From: Bacillus sp. IITD106
GTDB lineage: Bacteria; Bacillota; Bacilli; Bacillales; Bacillaceae_C
Length of the DNA stretch: 64,000 nt
Direction: 5' to 3'
NCBI RefSeq assembly: GCF_019459225.1
Contig: NZ_JAIAZY010000007.1
Span: 62,001 to 126,000, forward strand
Position numbers and translations under genes: made by a program. Below are positions 31,402-40,344 of this stretch, piece by piece. Position 1 is the stretch's first letter; each line of letters begins with the position of its first letter. The notes under the pieces are model-generated. The model was not told where the DNA came from. It was given only the letters and a program-made list of their open reading frames with translations, and ran no database searches.

Positions 31402-31430
31402 TCATAGTCTATTATTTTTTTCATATAAAT
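31402..31430 (+). promoter_or_regulatory. Candidate sigma-E promoter of the spoIIP-like gene
   Basis: TCATAGT (31402-31408) and CATATAAAT (31422-31430) are separated by 13 bases, resembling sigma-E elements. Mother-cell expression would fit a SpoIIP-type product. Confidence 0.3.
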
Positions 31431-31465
31431 GGAGTGTAGTAAAAATTTATAAAAGGATGAAGACG

Positions 31466-32548
31466 ATGATTAAATTTGCCGCAAGATCCTCACTATCTGT
31501 TATCGCTGTTTTTTTTATTATTTCATTTATCGCTTTTTCCAGTCTAAAAATTAGTTCCTTTTCCTTTGGAGGAACTGAAATCTCAAGAACAGATTCATTT
31601 CTTTATATTATGTCATTGGAAAATCATTCGCTTCATTCCATATTACAAAACCAACCTAAAAGATCACTTGGAAAAGCAGCATTAGAAATTTTAACTAATA
31701 TTAACCTTGCTGATATGAAAACATTTTTATTTACGGAGATTCCCGGGTTATACGCATCAAGCCCGAAAATCCTTATAGCTGGCCAAGGGACGGATTTTAC
31801 AAATCTACCGATAGAATCACCCCCACCACAAAATTTTGGACAAGAAGATGTATCAGATGAACCAGAAACTTTACCTAATGACGAAAAGAAAGAGTTAACA
31901 AATGATTATGTAGCTTTCATTTACCATTCCCATACACGTGAATCATTCTACTCATTAGCTCCAGATTCAAAAGATGCTAGTAGTAAGGATAAAAATGTAA
32001 CGTTGCTCGGTAAAAGACTCGGTGAAAAACTTGAAGAAAGAGGTATCAAAACATTAGTTGATACAACAGATATTTCGGACAAATTAGTGAAAAAAGGAAT
32101 GAACTATAATCAATCATACACAGCATCAAGGGAAATTGTGGTAGATGCAATGAGTCAAAATAAAGAATTTAAACTCATGTTTGATATTCATCGTGATTCA
32201 GTTAAAAAACATGTAACTACAAAAGAAATTAATGGGCAATCATATGCAAAGGTCATGTTCGTCATTGGTAAATCAAATCCAAACTATAACAAAAACCTAG
32301 ATTTTGCGGAGAAACTTCATAAATTACTTGAAAAAAAATATCCCGGTCTTTCAAGAGGCGCGATAGCAAAGCCGAATACAGTAGGAAATGGCATATACAA
32401 CCAAGACTTGTTTGATCATAATCTCATAATTGAAGTTGGTGGGGTGGATAACAACCTTGAGGAACTTAATAGAACAGTAGATGCTCTAGCGGAAGTAATC
32501 AGTGATTATTACTGGGGAGATGCTGTAGAAACTAGTAAAAATAAATAG
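31466..32548 (+). CDS. SpoIIP-family protein (sporulation cell-wall hydrolase paralogue)
   Basis: SpoIIP is an amidase/endopeptidase that degrades septal peptidoglycan during engulfment. The 360-aa protein has an N-terminal membrane anchor (about residues 7-29), a variable linker with an acidic, Pro-rich stretch (about 115-150), and a catalytic C-terminal domain. That domain shows IYHSHTRESF (metal-binding His and Glu), MFDIHRDS and IIEVGGVDNN. The first ATG (31457) directly abuts the AAAAGG SD; ATG 31466 is better spaced. B. subtilis spoIIP lies next to gpr, so this copy beside lexA may be a second paralogue or a relocated gene. Confidence 0.85.
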   Translation: MIKFAARSSLSVIAVFFIISFIAFSSLKISSFSFGGTEISRTDSFLYIMSLENHSLHSILQNQPKRSLGKAALEILTNINLADMKTFLFTEIPGLYASSPKILIAGQGTDFTNLPIESPPPQNFGQEDVSDEPETLPNDEKKELTNDYVAFIYHSHTRESFYSLAPDSKDASSKDKNVTLLGKRLGEKLEERGIKTLVDTTDISDKLVKKGMNYNQSYTASREIVVDAMSQNKEFKLMFDIHRDSVKKHVTTKEINGQSYAKVMFVIGKSNPNYNKNLDFAEKLHKLLEKKYPGLSRGAIAKPNTVGNGIYNQDLFDHNLIIEVGGVDNNLEELNRTVDALAEVISDYYWGDAVETSKNK

Positions 32549-32571
32549 AGCCTGAAACACTCGGCTCTATT
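32544..32571. terminator. Bidirectional terminator between spoIIP-like gene and lexA
   Basis: Arms AATAGAGCC and GGCTCTATT with a ten-base loop; it overlaps the stop of the plus-strand gene and precedes the lexA stop on the minus strand. Confidence 0.7.
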
Positions 32572-32578
32572 TCAACTA

Positions 32579-33202
32579 TTAATGTATAACCTGTCTATAC
32601 AGTCCAATCACTTTTCCTAAAATAGAAACCTCTCGTAAAATAATCGGTTCCATATTCGAATTTTCTGGCTGGAGGCGGAAATAATCTTTCTCTTTAAAAA
32701 ATCTTTTTACAGTCGCTTCATTTTCATCCGTCATGGCTACTACGATTTCTCCGTTATTTGCGGTACTTTGTTGGCGTACGATTACGTAATCTCCATCTAA
32801 AATACCTGCTTCTATCATACTCTCACCAACGATCTCCAGCATAAAAACATGATCATCAGCAGGTGCAAGCTGTTCAGGAAGAGGGAAGTATTCTTCAATA
32901 TTTTCAATTGCTGAAATCGGCAAACCTGCCGTTACTTTACCAACCAATGGTACATTGACGGTTTTATGACGAGGAATCGAATCTTCTTCAGGCTGAATGA
33001 TTTCTATCGCTCTAGGCTTTGTCGGATCTCTTCGTATTAAACCTTTATTCTCAAGTCGAGCAAGATGGCCGTGAACAGTAGAACTAGAGGCTAGTCCCAC
33101 TGCTTCCCCTATTTCACGAACGGAAGGTGGATACCCTTTTGATTTAACTTCAAGCTTTATAAAGTCAAGAATATCTTGTTGTCTTTTCGATAATTTTATC
33201 AT
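32579..33202 (-). CDS. lexA: SOS repressor LexA
   Basis: Represses SOS genes and self-cleaves when RecA is activated. The 207-aa protein has an N-terminal winged helix ([37 protein letters not shown]). The Ala-Gly cleavage site is in KVTAGLP (near residue 92). The Ser of GESMIEAGI (near 129) and the Lys of ATVKRFF (near 167) form the catalytic dyad. It is transcribed divergently from yneA across a region with three LexA boxes, so it is autoregulated. Confidence 0.97.
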   Translation of the reverse strand: MIKLSKRQQDILDFIKLEVKSKGYPPSVREIGEAVGLASSSTVHGHLARLENKGLIRRDPTKPRAIEIIQPEEDSIPRHKTVNVPLVGKVTAGLPISAIENIEEYFPLPEQLAPADDHVFMLEIVGESMIEAGILDGDYVIVRQQSTANNGEIVVAMTDENEATVKRFFKEKDYFRLQPENSNMEPIILREVSILGKVIGLYRQVIH

Positions 33203-33268
33203 TTATGGTCACTCTCCCTTATCTCAATAATAACTTAACCTCATTATATCATGGACTTACTACGTATA

Positions 33269-33282
33269 CAAACATAAGTTCG
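33269..33282. promoter_or_regulatory. LexA (DinR) box 1
   Basis: CAAACATAAGTTCG matches the Bacillus SOS palindrome CGAACATATGTTCG at 12 of 14 positions. It is the box nearest lexA. Confidence 0.8.
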
Positions 33283-33290
33283 AATTTTAG

Positions 33291-33320
33291 TTGACAACAA
33301 ACATCTGTTCGTATTACAAT
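33291..33320 (+). promoter_or_regulatory. yneA promoter
   Basis: TTGACA (33291-33296) and TACAAT (33315-33320) are 18 bases apart, and LexA box 2 fills the spacer, so LexA would block RNA polymerase directly. Confidence 0.75.
33298..33311. promoter_or_regulatory. LexA (DinR) box 2
   Basis: CAAACATCTGTTCG, 12 of 14 match to the SOS consensus, positioned between the -35 and -10 of the yneA promoter. Confidence 0.8.
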
Positions 33321-33332
33321 CAATAATAAATA

Positions 33333-33346
33333 AGAACATACATTCG
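33333..33346. promoter_or_regulatory. LexA (DinR) box 3
   Basis: AGAACATACATTCG, 11 of 14 match, downstream of the yneA promoter and just before its SD. Confidence 0.7.
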
Positions 33347-33362
33347 AAAGAAGGTAATATAT

Positions 33363-33686
33363 ATGGTATCATTATGGAAGAAATACTCTTATGCAATTCT
33401 ATTTTTTCTCATTACATTATTAATGGGCTTTTATTTAATATTTTGTGGGAATGAGAAACATGATACGGATCTTGTTATTACTGTTCAAAATGGAGACACT
33501 CTCTGGTCAATTTCTCAAAAAAATAGTGAGCGTTTTGGTATGAGCACAGCTGATTTTATGAAATTATTAGAAAAGGAAAATCAATTAATCACGACTTCAA
33601 TCAAAAGCGGGGACCAGCTCGTCATTTCTGGATCTAATTTAAACTTTTCCGATGATAAGGTTGAATATGCATTGAAAGAGAAATGA
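33363..33686 (+). CDS. yneA: SOS cell-division suppressor YneA
   Basis: In B. subtilis YneA delays division during DNA damage. The 107-aa protein has one N-terminal membrane helix (residues about 9-27, YAILFFLITLLMGFYLIF) and an extracellular LysM domain (VQNGDTLWSISQKN ... IKSGDQLVI) that binds peptidoglycan. It is controlled by the adjacent LexA boxes and is followed 12 bases later by yneB. Confidence 0.92.
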   Translation: MVSLWKKYSYAILFFLITLLMGFYLIFCGNEKHDTDLVITVQNGDTLWSISQKNSERFGMSTADFMKLLEKENQLITTSIKSGDQLVISGSNLNFSDDKVEYALKEK

Positions 33687-33695
33687 GGCAGTTAG

Positions 33696-34387
<692 letters not shown>

Positions 34388-34453
34388 TACCATTATTCTA
34401 ATCTAAGGTTATCAAGACTAAAATAATAAACCTTAAAATAAGGAGTTTTTTTA

Positions 34454-34687
34454 ATGCTATCTGAAGAAAAACTTTTAAGAATAAATCAATTAGCCAAAAA
34501 AGCGAAAGAACAAGGTCTTACCCAAGAAGAAGCGAAAGAACAAACAAGTTTGCGCTCAGAATACTTAAAATCCTTTCGTTCTTCCATGCGGAAAACAATC
34601 GAAAATGTCCGAGTATTTGATGTAACTGGAGAAGATGTAACTCCGGATAAAGTAAAAGAAATTCAAGCAAGGAAAAAACTTCATTAA
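34454..34687 (+). CDS. ynzC: DUF896 protein YnzC
   Basis: 77-aa soluble helical protein of the UPF0291/DUF896 family: LLRINQLAKKAKEQGLTQEE forms a helix-turn-helix hairpin, then LRSEYLKSFRSSMR. Function is unsettled; the B. subtilis gene belongs to the SOS-linked yneA region. The ATG has an AAGGAG SD. A terminator after yneB separates it from that operon here. Confidence 0.9.
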   Translation: MLSEEKLLRINQLAKKAKEQGLTQEEAKEQTSLRSEYLKSFRSSMRKTIENVRVFDVTGEDVTPDKVKEIQARKKLH

Positions 34688-34725
34688 CCCTTTTTTGTAA
34701 TTAAAGTTTTTTCCGTCCTTCATGC

Positions 34726-34753
34726 TTACGATATTATTAAAAAGTGGTATAAT
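34726..34753 (+). promoter_or_regulatory. tkt promoter
   Basis: TTACGA (34726-34731), 16 bases, TATAAT (34748-34753), about 100 bases before the tkt start. Confidence 0.5.
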
Positions 34754-34857
34754 ATATCGTTAAGTGTAACTTTCTAAATTTTTTAATAATAGTTGTTTAA
34801 TTAAACATTTATCATTATTATAGATATATGTAAATTTAGATAGAAAGGTTGTTGTCA

Positions 34858-36861
34858 ATGTTTGAAAAAGTAGATCAACTAGCAGTGAACACGATTAGAA
34901 CTCTTTCCATTGATGCTATTGAAAAGGCCAATTCTGGTCATCCTGGTTTACCAATGGGTGCTGCACCAATGGCATATACTTTATGGACACGTTTTATGAA
35001 CCATAACCCTAAAAATCCTGCGTGGTTTAATCGCGATAGATTTGTTCTTTCTGCTGGACACGGTTCTATGTTGTTGTATAGTTTACTCCATTTATCAGGA
35101 TATGGAGTCGAAATTGAAGATTTGAAAAACTTCCGTCAATGGGGAAGCAGAACACCAGGACATCCGGAATATGGCTATACTCCAGGTGTGGAAGCGACTA
35201 CCGGACCTTTAGGTCAAGGGATTGCAATGGCTGTTGGTATGGCAATGGCTGAAAAACATTTAGCGGCGATTTATAACAAAGATCATTATAATGTTGTCGA
35301 CCATTATACATATGCATTATGTGGCGACGGTGATTTGATGGAGGGAGTAGCATCAGAAGCCGCATCTCTTGCTGGTCATTTACAGCTTGGAAAAATGATA
35401 TTATTATATGATTCCAACGATATTACGCTTGATGGAGAGTTGGATAAATCATTTTCTGAGAATGTAGGTGAACGTTTCAAGGCTTATGGCTGGCATTATA
35501 TTAAGGTTGAAGACGGAAACAATATGGAAGAAATCGCCAAAGCCATTGAAGCGGCAAAAGCAGAGACTTCGAAGCCGAGCTTAATTGAAGTAAAAACGAT
35601 TATTGGATATGGGTCTCCAAATAAATCCGGAAAATCAGCTGTTCATGGTGCTCCTCTTGGTGAAAATGAAATGAAGCTGACAAAGGAATATTATAAATGG
35701 ACTTTTGAAGAGGACTTTTATGTTCCATCTGAAGTCTATGACGTTTTTGAAAAAACAACTATTCAAAATGGTAAGGATAAAGAAGCAGAATGGGAAAGCC
35801 TTTTTTCTAAGTATAAAAATGACCATCCAGAACTAGCTTCACAGCTTGAAACAGCCATTTCCGGAAAACTACCAGAAGGCTGGGATAAAGATCTTCCTGT
35901 ATTCGAAGAAGGCACTAGTCTTGCAACGAGGAAGTCAAGCAACGAAGCTTTGAATGGTATTGCGAAAAACTTCCCACATTTTTTTGGTGGCGCTGCGGAT
36001 TTGGCCGGCTCTAATTATACAATGATTAAAGGTGAGACAGATTTAAGCGCAGAAAACTTTTCAGGTAAAAATATTTGGTTTGGCGTTCGAGAATTTGGTA
36101 TGGCTGCCGCTATGAATGGAATTGCTTTACATGGTGGACTGAAAGTTTACGGTGGAACATTTTTTGTTTTCTCGGATTATTTACGTCCTGCCATTCGTCT
36201 TGCAGCTTTAATGGAACTTCCAGTCACTTATGTATTAACACATGATAGCATCGCAGTTGGGGAAGATGGTCCTACACATGAACCAATAGAGCAGCTAGCA
36301 TCATTGCGAGCCATGCCAGGATTATCAATTATTAGACCTGCGGATGCAAATGAGACGGCAGAAGCTTGGCGTCTAGCAATCGAGTCCAGTCATAAACCAA
36401 CTGCTTTAGTCTTGACTCGTCAAAATTTGCCAACATTGCCTGGAACTTCTGAAAATGCGAAAGAAGGCGTAGAAAAAGGCGCTTATGTTATTTCTCCTTC
36501 TGAAGGCAAAGCTGAAGCACTTTTACTTGCAACGGGATCTGAAGTGAATTTAGCGGTAGAGGCACAAAAATCCCTTGCACAAAAAGGAATCAATGTGTCA
36601 GTTGTAAGTATGCCTTCATGGGATCGATTTGAGGCACAAACAAAAGAATACAAAGAATCGGTTCTCCCGAAATCTATTAAAAAACGATTAGCTATTGAGA
36701 TGGGTTCATCATTCGGTTGGGAGAGATATACAGGTGATGAAGGAGATATTTTAGCAATCGATAAATTCGGAGCTTCTGCACCTGGTGAAAAAGTGATTGA
36801 GGAATATGGATTTACGGTTGAAAATGTAGTAAGCAAAGTGGAAAAATTATTAGAAAAATAA
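34858..36861 (+). CDS. tkt: Transketolase
   Basis: Thiamine-diphosphate enzyme of the pentose phosphate pathway that transfers two-carbon ketol units. The 667-aa protein has [14 protein letters not shown] near the N-terminus, [14 protein letters not shown], the ThDP/metal motif GDGDLMEG ... [16 protein letters not shown], and in the second domain GVREFGMAA and [15 protein letters not shown]. An in-frame TTG at 34849 lies within the SD region; ATG 34858 follows AGAAAGG by nine bases. Confidence 0.97.
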   Translation: MFEKVDQLAVNTIRTLSIDAIEKANSGHPGLPMGAAPMAYTLWTRFMNHNPKNPAWFNRDRFVLSAGHGSMLLYSLLHLSGYGVEIEDLKNFRQWGSRTPGHPEYGYTPGVEATTGPLGQGIAMAVGMAMAEKHLAAIYNKDHYNVVDHYTYALCGDGDLMEGVASEAASLAGHLQLGKMILLYDSNDITLDGELDKSFSENVGERFKAYGWHYIKVEDGNNMEEIAKAIEAAKAETSKPSLIEVKTIIGYGSPNKSGKSAVHGAPLGENEMKLTKEYYKWTFEEDFYVPSEVYDVFEKTTIQNGKDKEAEWESLFSKYKNDHPELASQLETAISGKLPEGWDKDLPVFEEGTSLATRKSSNEALNGIAKNFPHFFGGAADLAGSNYTMIKGETDLSAENFSGKNIWFGVREFGMAAAMNGIALHGGLKVYGGTFFVFSDYLRPAIRLAALMELPVTYVLTHDSIAVGEDGPTHEPIEQLASLRAMPGLSIIRPADANETAEAWRLAIESSHKPTALVLTRQNLPTLPGTSENAKEGVEKGAYVISPSEGKAEALLLATGSEVNLAVEAQKSLAQKGINVSVVSMPSWDRFEAQTKEYKESVLPKSIKKRLAIEMGSSFGWERYTGDEGDILAIDKFGASAPGEKVIEEYGFTVENVVSKVEKLLEK

Positions 36862-36866
36862 ATTTG

Positions 36867-36899
36867 AAAAGGGAGGAACAAAAATTTCCTCCTTTTTTT
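36867..36899 (+). terminator. Terminator after tkt
   Basis: Stem AAAAGGGAGGAA/TTTCCTCCTTTT with a six-base loop and a T-run. Confidence 0.88.
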
Positions 36900-37036
36900 C
36901 ATGTCCATATGCAGGAAAAATGAAATATAATAAAGAATAACCATACTATATTAATTAATTCATACAACTTTAGACAAATATTTTATAATACCTCGTCTAC
37001 AATAGGAGAAAAAGGTGACTGAGGAGTGTGATTACG

Positions 37037-37474
37037 ATGAGAATCTATCTGATTTATTTAATAGAGGATGAATTTGCAGACTTCTTTTATGGCAGAGAAA
37101 GTAAATTTGTAGAACTTTTCATAGCCGAACGAAAATTGCGTGGAGAAATGAAAGAAATTGTTCAAAAACAAATAAAATATATAACGAAACCATTGCCATA
37201 CTTAGAATTACATAAGCATCTAGCACACTCAGTTGAAAACCAAGAATTTTATATAAAAGGAAAGGTGTATTGCACAGAAAATACAAATGTTTACGAAGGA
37301 GCAGAATTATCGATAGGTGAACGCTGCTTGCAATTAAAAGCATGGGGAAGCTATGCATGTGAATCCATCTTTTTTGAAGCATTAAGGAAATTTAATGGCC
37401 GATTGTTAGCGATGGATATTGAGAACGATTATTATGGTTGGGTAAAACCAATAAAAGAACGAAAATTCGTATGA
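37037..37474 (+). CDS. sirA: Sporulation inhibitor of replication SirA (YneE)
   Basis: SirA binds DnaA and stops new rounds of replication in cells committed to sporulation. The 145-aa protein aligns by eye with B. subtilis SirA: YLIEDEFADFFYGRESKF at the N-terminus, KQIKYITKPLP, a central variable part, and the C-terminal YGWVKPIKERKFV. GTG at 37028 is too close to the GAGGAG SD; ATG 37037 is ten bases from it. It lies between tkt and yneF as in B. subtilis. I did not find a clear 0A box upstream. Confidence 0.9.
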   Translation: MRIYLIYLIEDEFADFFYGRESKFVELFIAERKLRGEMKEIVQKQIKYITKPLPYLELHKHLAHSVENQEFYIKGKVYCTENTNVYEGAELSIGERCLQLKAWGSYACESIFFEALRKFNGRLLAMDIENDYYGWVKPIKERKFV

Positions 37475-37550
37475 AAACATCGTACATTATTGTATAATAT
37501 TCGGGTATTTAGTAAACTGAAGTGTAGACAACTTGAAGGAGGAAACAAAG

Positions 37551-37766
37551 ATGTTGTTTTGGTATTTTTTCTGGGCATTTATTGGGATATTGGCAGGAGT
37601 GGCACTTGGCTTCTTTATCGCCCGTAAATATATGATGAACTATTTAAAGAAAAACCCACCAATCAATGAACAAATGTTAAAAATGATGATGATGCAAATG
37701 GGCATGAAACCATCGCAGAAGAAAATCAATCAGATGATGTCTGCAATGAATAAGCAGATGAAATAA
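37551..37766 (+). CDS. yneF: UPF0154 membrane protein YneF
   Basis: 71-aa protein with one N-terminal transmembrane helix ([20 protein letters not shown], residues about 3-22) and a highly conserved, Met-rich cytoplasmic part ([29 protein letters not shown]). Function is unknown. The frame opens at TTG 37533, which lies inside the AAGGAGG SD; ATG 37551 is eight bases after it and is the start. Confidence 0.93.
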   Translation: MLFWYFFWAFIGILAGVALGFFIARKYMMNYLKKNPPINEQMLKMMMMQMGMKPSQKKINQMMSAMNKQMK

Positions 37767-37769
37767 TAA

Positions 37770-37804
37770 AAAACGGACGCCTAGTAATGGCATCCGTTTT
37801 TTTA
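37770..37804 (+). terminator. Terminator after yneF
   Basis: Stem around AACGGACGCC/GGCATCCGTT (one mismatch) followed by a T-run; it precedes the convergent spo0E-like gene. Confidence 0.75.
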
Positions 37805-37819
37805 TGAAGAAAACGAGAT

Positions 37820-37984
37820 TCAAGTAGCTTTTTTCAAAAGTAAATGATAGTACTGATTGATTAGCGTATCAAGTTCCATACTATACTGAAGAGACAATGC
37901 CGATGTCAAACCAGTTTGAGCAGCGACTGAAAGAAGTTGTTGACGCTTATTTTCAATTTTTGCAAGCAGCTGTTTATTTGACAT
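37820..37984 (-). CDS. Spo0E-like aspartyl-phosphate phosphatase (YnzD type)
   Basis: A 54-aa protein made of two helices with the Spo0E-family signature SMELD (SxELD, near residues 35-39): MSNKQLLAKIENKRQQLL, a short turn, then SLQYSMELDTLINQYY. Spo0E-type proteins dephosphorylate Spo0A~P and delay sporulation. The ATG at 37984 has an AAAGGAT SD with eight-base spacing. B. subtilis has ynzD at the same place (between yneF and ccdA), which supports orthology. It is transcribed against yneF and divergently from ccdA. Confidence 0.85.
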   Translation of the reverse strand: MSNKQLLAKIENKRQQLLSVAAQTGLTSALSLQYSMELDTLINQYYHLLLKKAT

Positions 37985-38290
37985 AGTCTATTATCCTTTC
38001 TATGATGATATTTGTTTCCATGTTCGGCCTAATTAATAGTTGTAAGGTGTTTAACTGTATTTCTAAGGTAGTTTTATTTCATCTAGTAACAAATCTATGT
38101 ATACATTAGTACGATTAAATTATAGAAACGTTTCAAAAAATAATATTAAAAGTATTATACCAGATAATAACATGTTTTCAAATGTTATAACAATTTTTCC
38201 TTCGACACAGAAGATTCACAATGCTTATGTGACTGTATATGTTATAAATTTGGTAGAATAGATACAAATGAGTTTAGGAGTTGTAAATGC
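37985..38290. other. Divergent intergenic region spo0E-like / ccdA
   Basis: 306 AT-rich bases without a gene. The one structured element is a 10-bp palindrome GAAACGTTTC (38124-38133), which resembles a weak cre site (two mismatches to the CcpA consensus). I see no clear promoter pair for either flanking gene. Confidence 0.4.
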
Positions 38291-39001
38291 ATGACTGGAG
38301 ATATTAATTTGCTATTGGCTTTCGGAGCAGGCTTTTTAAGCTTCATATCGCCATGCTGTCTACCTTTATATCCAGCTTTTTTATCTTATATTACGGGTAT
38401 GTCGGTAAGTGAACTCAAAAATGAGCAGGCAATGCTGAGTAGAAGAAGTATGTTGCATACGATCTTTTTCTTATTGGGATTCTCTGTAATTTTTATTGTT
38501 TTAGGGTTTAGCAGCTCATTTATAGGTAGATTTTTTAATGATTATCAAGATTTAATTAGACAAATAGGTGCTATTTTTATTGTCATTTTTGGATTAATGG
38601 TCACTGGTATTTTTACTCCGAAATTTTTAATGAAAGATAGAAAAATTGAATTTAAACACCGTCCTGCAGGATATGTTGGATCTTCATTAATCGGCATGGC
38701 GTTTGCCGCTGGTTGGACGCCTTGTACGGGCCCTATTTTGGCGATGGTTTTTACACTAGCGGCTACTAACCCAGGTTCGGGTGTTTTATATATGGTAACG
38801 TACACACTAGGATTTGCAATCCCATTTTTTATCCTATCTTTCTTTATAGGGCGGATGAATTGGATTCGCAAACATAATGTGAAAATCACAAAAATCGGTG
38901 GATACATTATGATTTTGGTGGGAATCCTGCTTTTCTTCAATGGCATGACGTTGATAATTAGTATTTTTCAATACTTTTTTGGTGATTTCGTAGGCTTTTA
39001 A
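38291..39001 (+). CDS. ccdA: Cytochrome c biogenesis protein CcdA
   Basis: Polytopic thiol-disulfide transporter that moves reducing equivalents across the membrane for cytochrome c maturation and spore synthesis. The 236-aa protein has six predicted helices and the two redox-active Cys positions: [11 protein letters not shown] in the first helix and [11 protein letters not shown] in the fourth. Start ATG with a TAGGAG SD. In B. subtilis ccdA is followed by yneI (CheY-like) and ccdC; yneI is missing here. Confidence 0.94.
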   Translation: MTGDINLLLAFGAGFLSFISPCCLPLYPAFLSYITGMSVSELKNEQAMLSRRSMLHTIFFLLGFSVIFIVLGFSSSFIGRFFNDYQDLIRQIGAIFIVIFGLMVTGIFTPKFLMKDRKIEFKHRPAGYVGSSLIGMAFAAGWTPCTGPILAMVFTLAATNPGSGVLYMVTYTLGFAIPFFILSFFIGRMNWIRKHNVKITKIGGYIMILVGILLFFNGMTLIISIFQYFFGDFVGF

Positions 39002-39077
39002 TGGGGAAAAATATATTATTTCCACTTAAAGGATCTTTGTGTATAATGTTTACGTTAAATATTTGAAGTTTTAAGGG

Positions 39078-39545
39078 ATGATGGAATTGAAAATATTAAT
39101 ACCCTCAATTTTAGCAGTAATGATGAGCATTGGAGTCATTTTCATACGAATGAAGGCGTCTCATAAACCGGTATCAGCAAAGAAAATTATCCTTCCTCCC
39201 GTTTTTATGAGTACTGGCGCTCTTATGTTTATATCCCCTTATTTTCGGGTGACAAGCATGGAAATTGTTGAAGCAATTGTCGTAGGAATGCTATTTTCTA
39301 TATTATTAATAAAAACGTCTAAATTTGAAGTGAGGGACAATGCGGTATATTTAAAACGTTCGAAAGCATTTGCCTTTATTCTAATCGGACTATTGCTAGT
39401 AAGAATAATTGCCAAGTCTATATTAAGCCAACAAATCGAAGTGGGCCAATTAAGTGGAATGTTTTGGATTTTGGCATTTGGAATGATTGTTCCTTGGCGC
39501 ATTGCAATGTTAATACAATATAAAAAACTTGTTGTAACCAATTAG
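39078..39545 (+). CDS. ccdC: CcdC family membrane protein (YneJ)
   Basis: 155-aa integral membrane protein with about four hydrophobic segments. It has the family-typical KKIILPPVFMSTGALMF and KTSKFEVRDNAVYLKRSKAF, and ends with FGMIVPWRIAMLIQYKKL. It corresponds to B. subtilis YneJ/CcdC, which lies in the cytochrome c maturation locus; its precise role is not established. Several start codons (ATG 39078, ATG 39081, TTG 39087) are compatible with the AAGGG SD. Confidence 0.85.
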   Translation: MMELKILIPSILAVMMSIGVIFIRMKASHKPVSAKKIILPPVFMSTGALMFISPYFRVTSMEIVEAIVVGMLFSILLIKTSKFEVRDNAVYLKRSKAFAFILIGLLLVRIIAKSILSQQIEVGQLSGMFWILAFGMIVPWRIAMLIQYKKLVVTN

Positions 39546-39572
39546 AAAAAAGCAGCGCAATACTGCTTTTTT
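39546..39572. terminator. Bidirectional terminator between ccdC and crcB
   Basis: Stem AAAAAAGCAG/CTGCTTTTTT with a seven-base loop serves both convergent genes; A and T runs flank both sides. Confidence 0.8.
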
Positions 39573-39931
39573 CATTTTCCTAAAGAAATTCCTATGATAA
39601 GACCAAGAAAAGCCAATCCAGTTCCGATCATATAACTTAAAAAAGAATAGAGGATCATCCATTTAGATTTGTTTTCTAAAATCAATTTTACATTCTCTAC
39701 CATAAAGGTGGAATAAGTAGTAAAAGAGCCTAAAAATCCTACGCCAAAAAATAGGCGGATACTTGAGTGGAAGACTGAACCAATAACTATCCCAAGTAAA
39801 AAGGATCCAATTGTATTCACAAAAAAGGTTGCAAACGGGAAATTTAAATTATTTTGCTTAATAAGCTGGCTTACTCCATATCTAGCAATGGCTCCAAAGA
39901 AGCCTCCAATCGCCACATAAAGAAGCATCAT
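39572..39931 (-). CDS. crcB1: Fluoride ion channel FluC/CrcB, subunit 1
   Basis: 119-aa four-helix membrane protein of the CrcB/Fluc family, which exports fluoride as a dual-topology dimer. The pore motif GSFTTYSTF and the N-terminal GGFFGAIARYG are present. Its start overlaps the stop of the upstream crcB2 by four bases, so the two are translated together. In Bacillaceae such pairs likely assemble as antiparallel heterodimers. Confidence 0.93.
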   Translation of the reverse strand: MMLLYVAIGGFFGAIARYGVSQLIKQNNLNFPFATFFVNTIGSFLLGIVIGSVFHSSIRLFFGVGFLGSFTTYSTFMVENVKLILENKSKWMILYSFLSYMIGTGLAFLGLIIGISLGK

Positions 39932-40323
39932 GTTTTAGATACCTTCTTCCTCGTTTTCCCTGAACCATTCACTATTCCTACATATGACAATGCCAGCCCT
40001 CCGATAAAACTAATGACAAAATAAGTAAATACTTGTACATAATGATGTTCAATCGCTAATTGAACAATTTCTGTACTAAATGTGGAGAAAGTGGTAAAGG
40101 AACCGATTAGCCCGGTTCCTATAGAAAGATGGATGTATGAAGGGATTTTCGGGAAACGACTATACAATCCAGTTAATAGCCCAAGAAAATATGAGCCAAC
40201 TAGATTTACGATTAAAGTATCAAATGGCAGAAAGTGATTTGGCAATCCAATATGAATAGAACTTATAAGAAACCGTAATAAACTCCCGATGATTCCTCCT
40301 ATTCCTACTGCCAAATACTTCAT
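39928..40323 (-). CDS. crcB2: Fluoride ion channel FluC/CrcB, subunit 2
   Basis: 131-aa paralogue of the adjacent channel, with GGIIGSLLRF at the N-terminus and the pore motif GSFTTFSTF. The C-terminal tail is basic (GKTRKKVSKT), unlike subunit 1, which would favour opposite membrane orientations. An upstream GTG (40332) overlaps the AGGTGATGG SD; ATG 40323 is better spaced. Only about 20 bases separate it from the DUF2621 gene, leaving no room for a fluoride riboswitch. Confidence 0.92.
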   Translation of the reverse strand: MKYLAVGIGGIIGSLLRFLISSIHIGLPNHFLPFDTLIVNLVGSYFLGLLTGLYSRFPKIPSYIHLSIGTGLIGSFTTFSTFSTEIVQLAIEHHYVQVFTYFVISFIGGLALSYVGIVNGSGKTRKKVSKT

Positions 40324-40344
40324 GTCCATCACCTGTTATAGTTT

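Noticed and set aside
38545-38946. 133-codon minus-strand frame inside ccdA
   Set aside because: Antisense to conserved ccdA helices, without an SD.
40324-40344. Fluoride riboswitch before the crcB genes
   Set aside because: The gap is about 20 bases, too short for the ~60-base aptamer.
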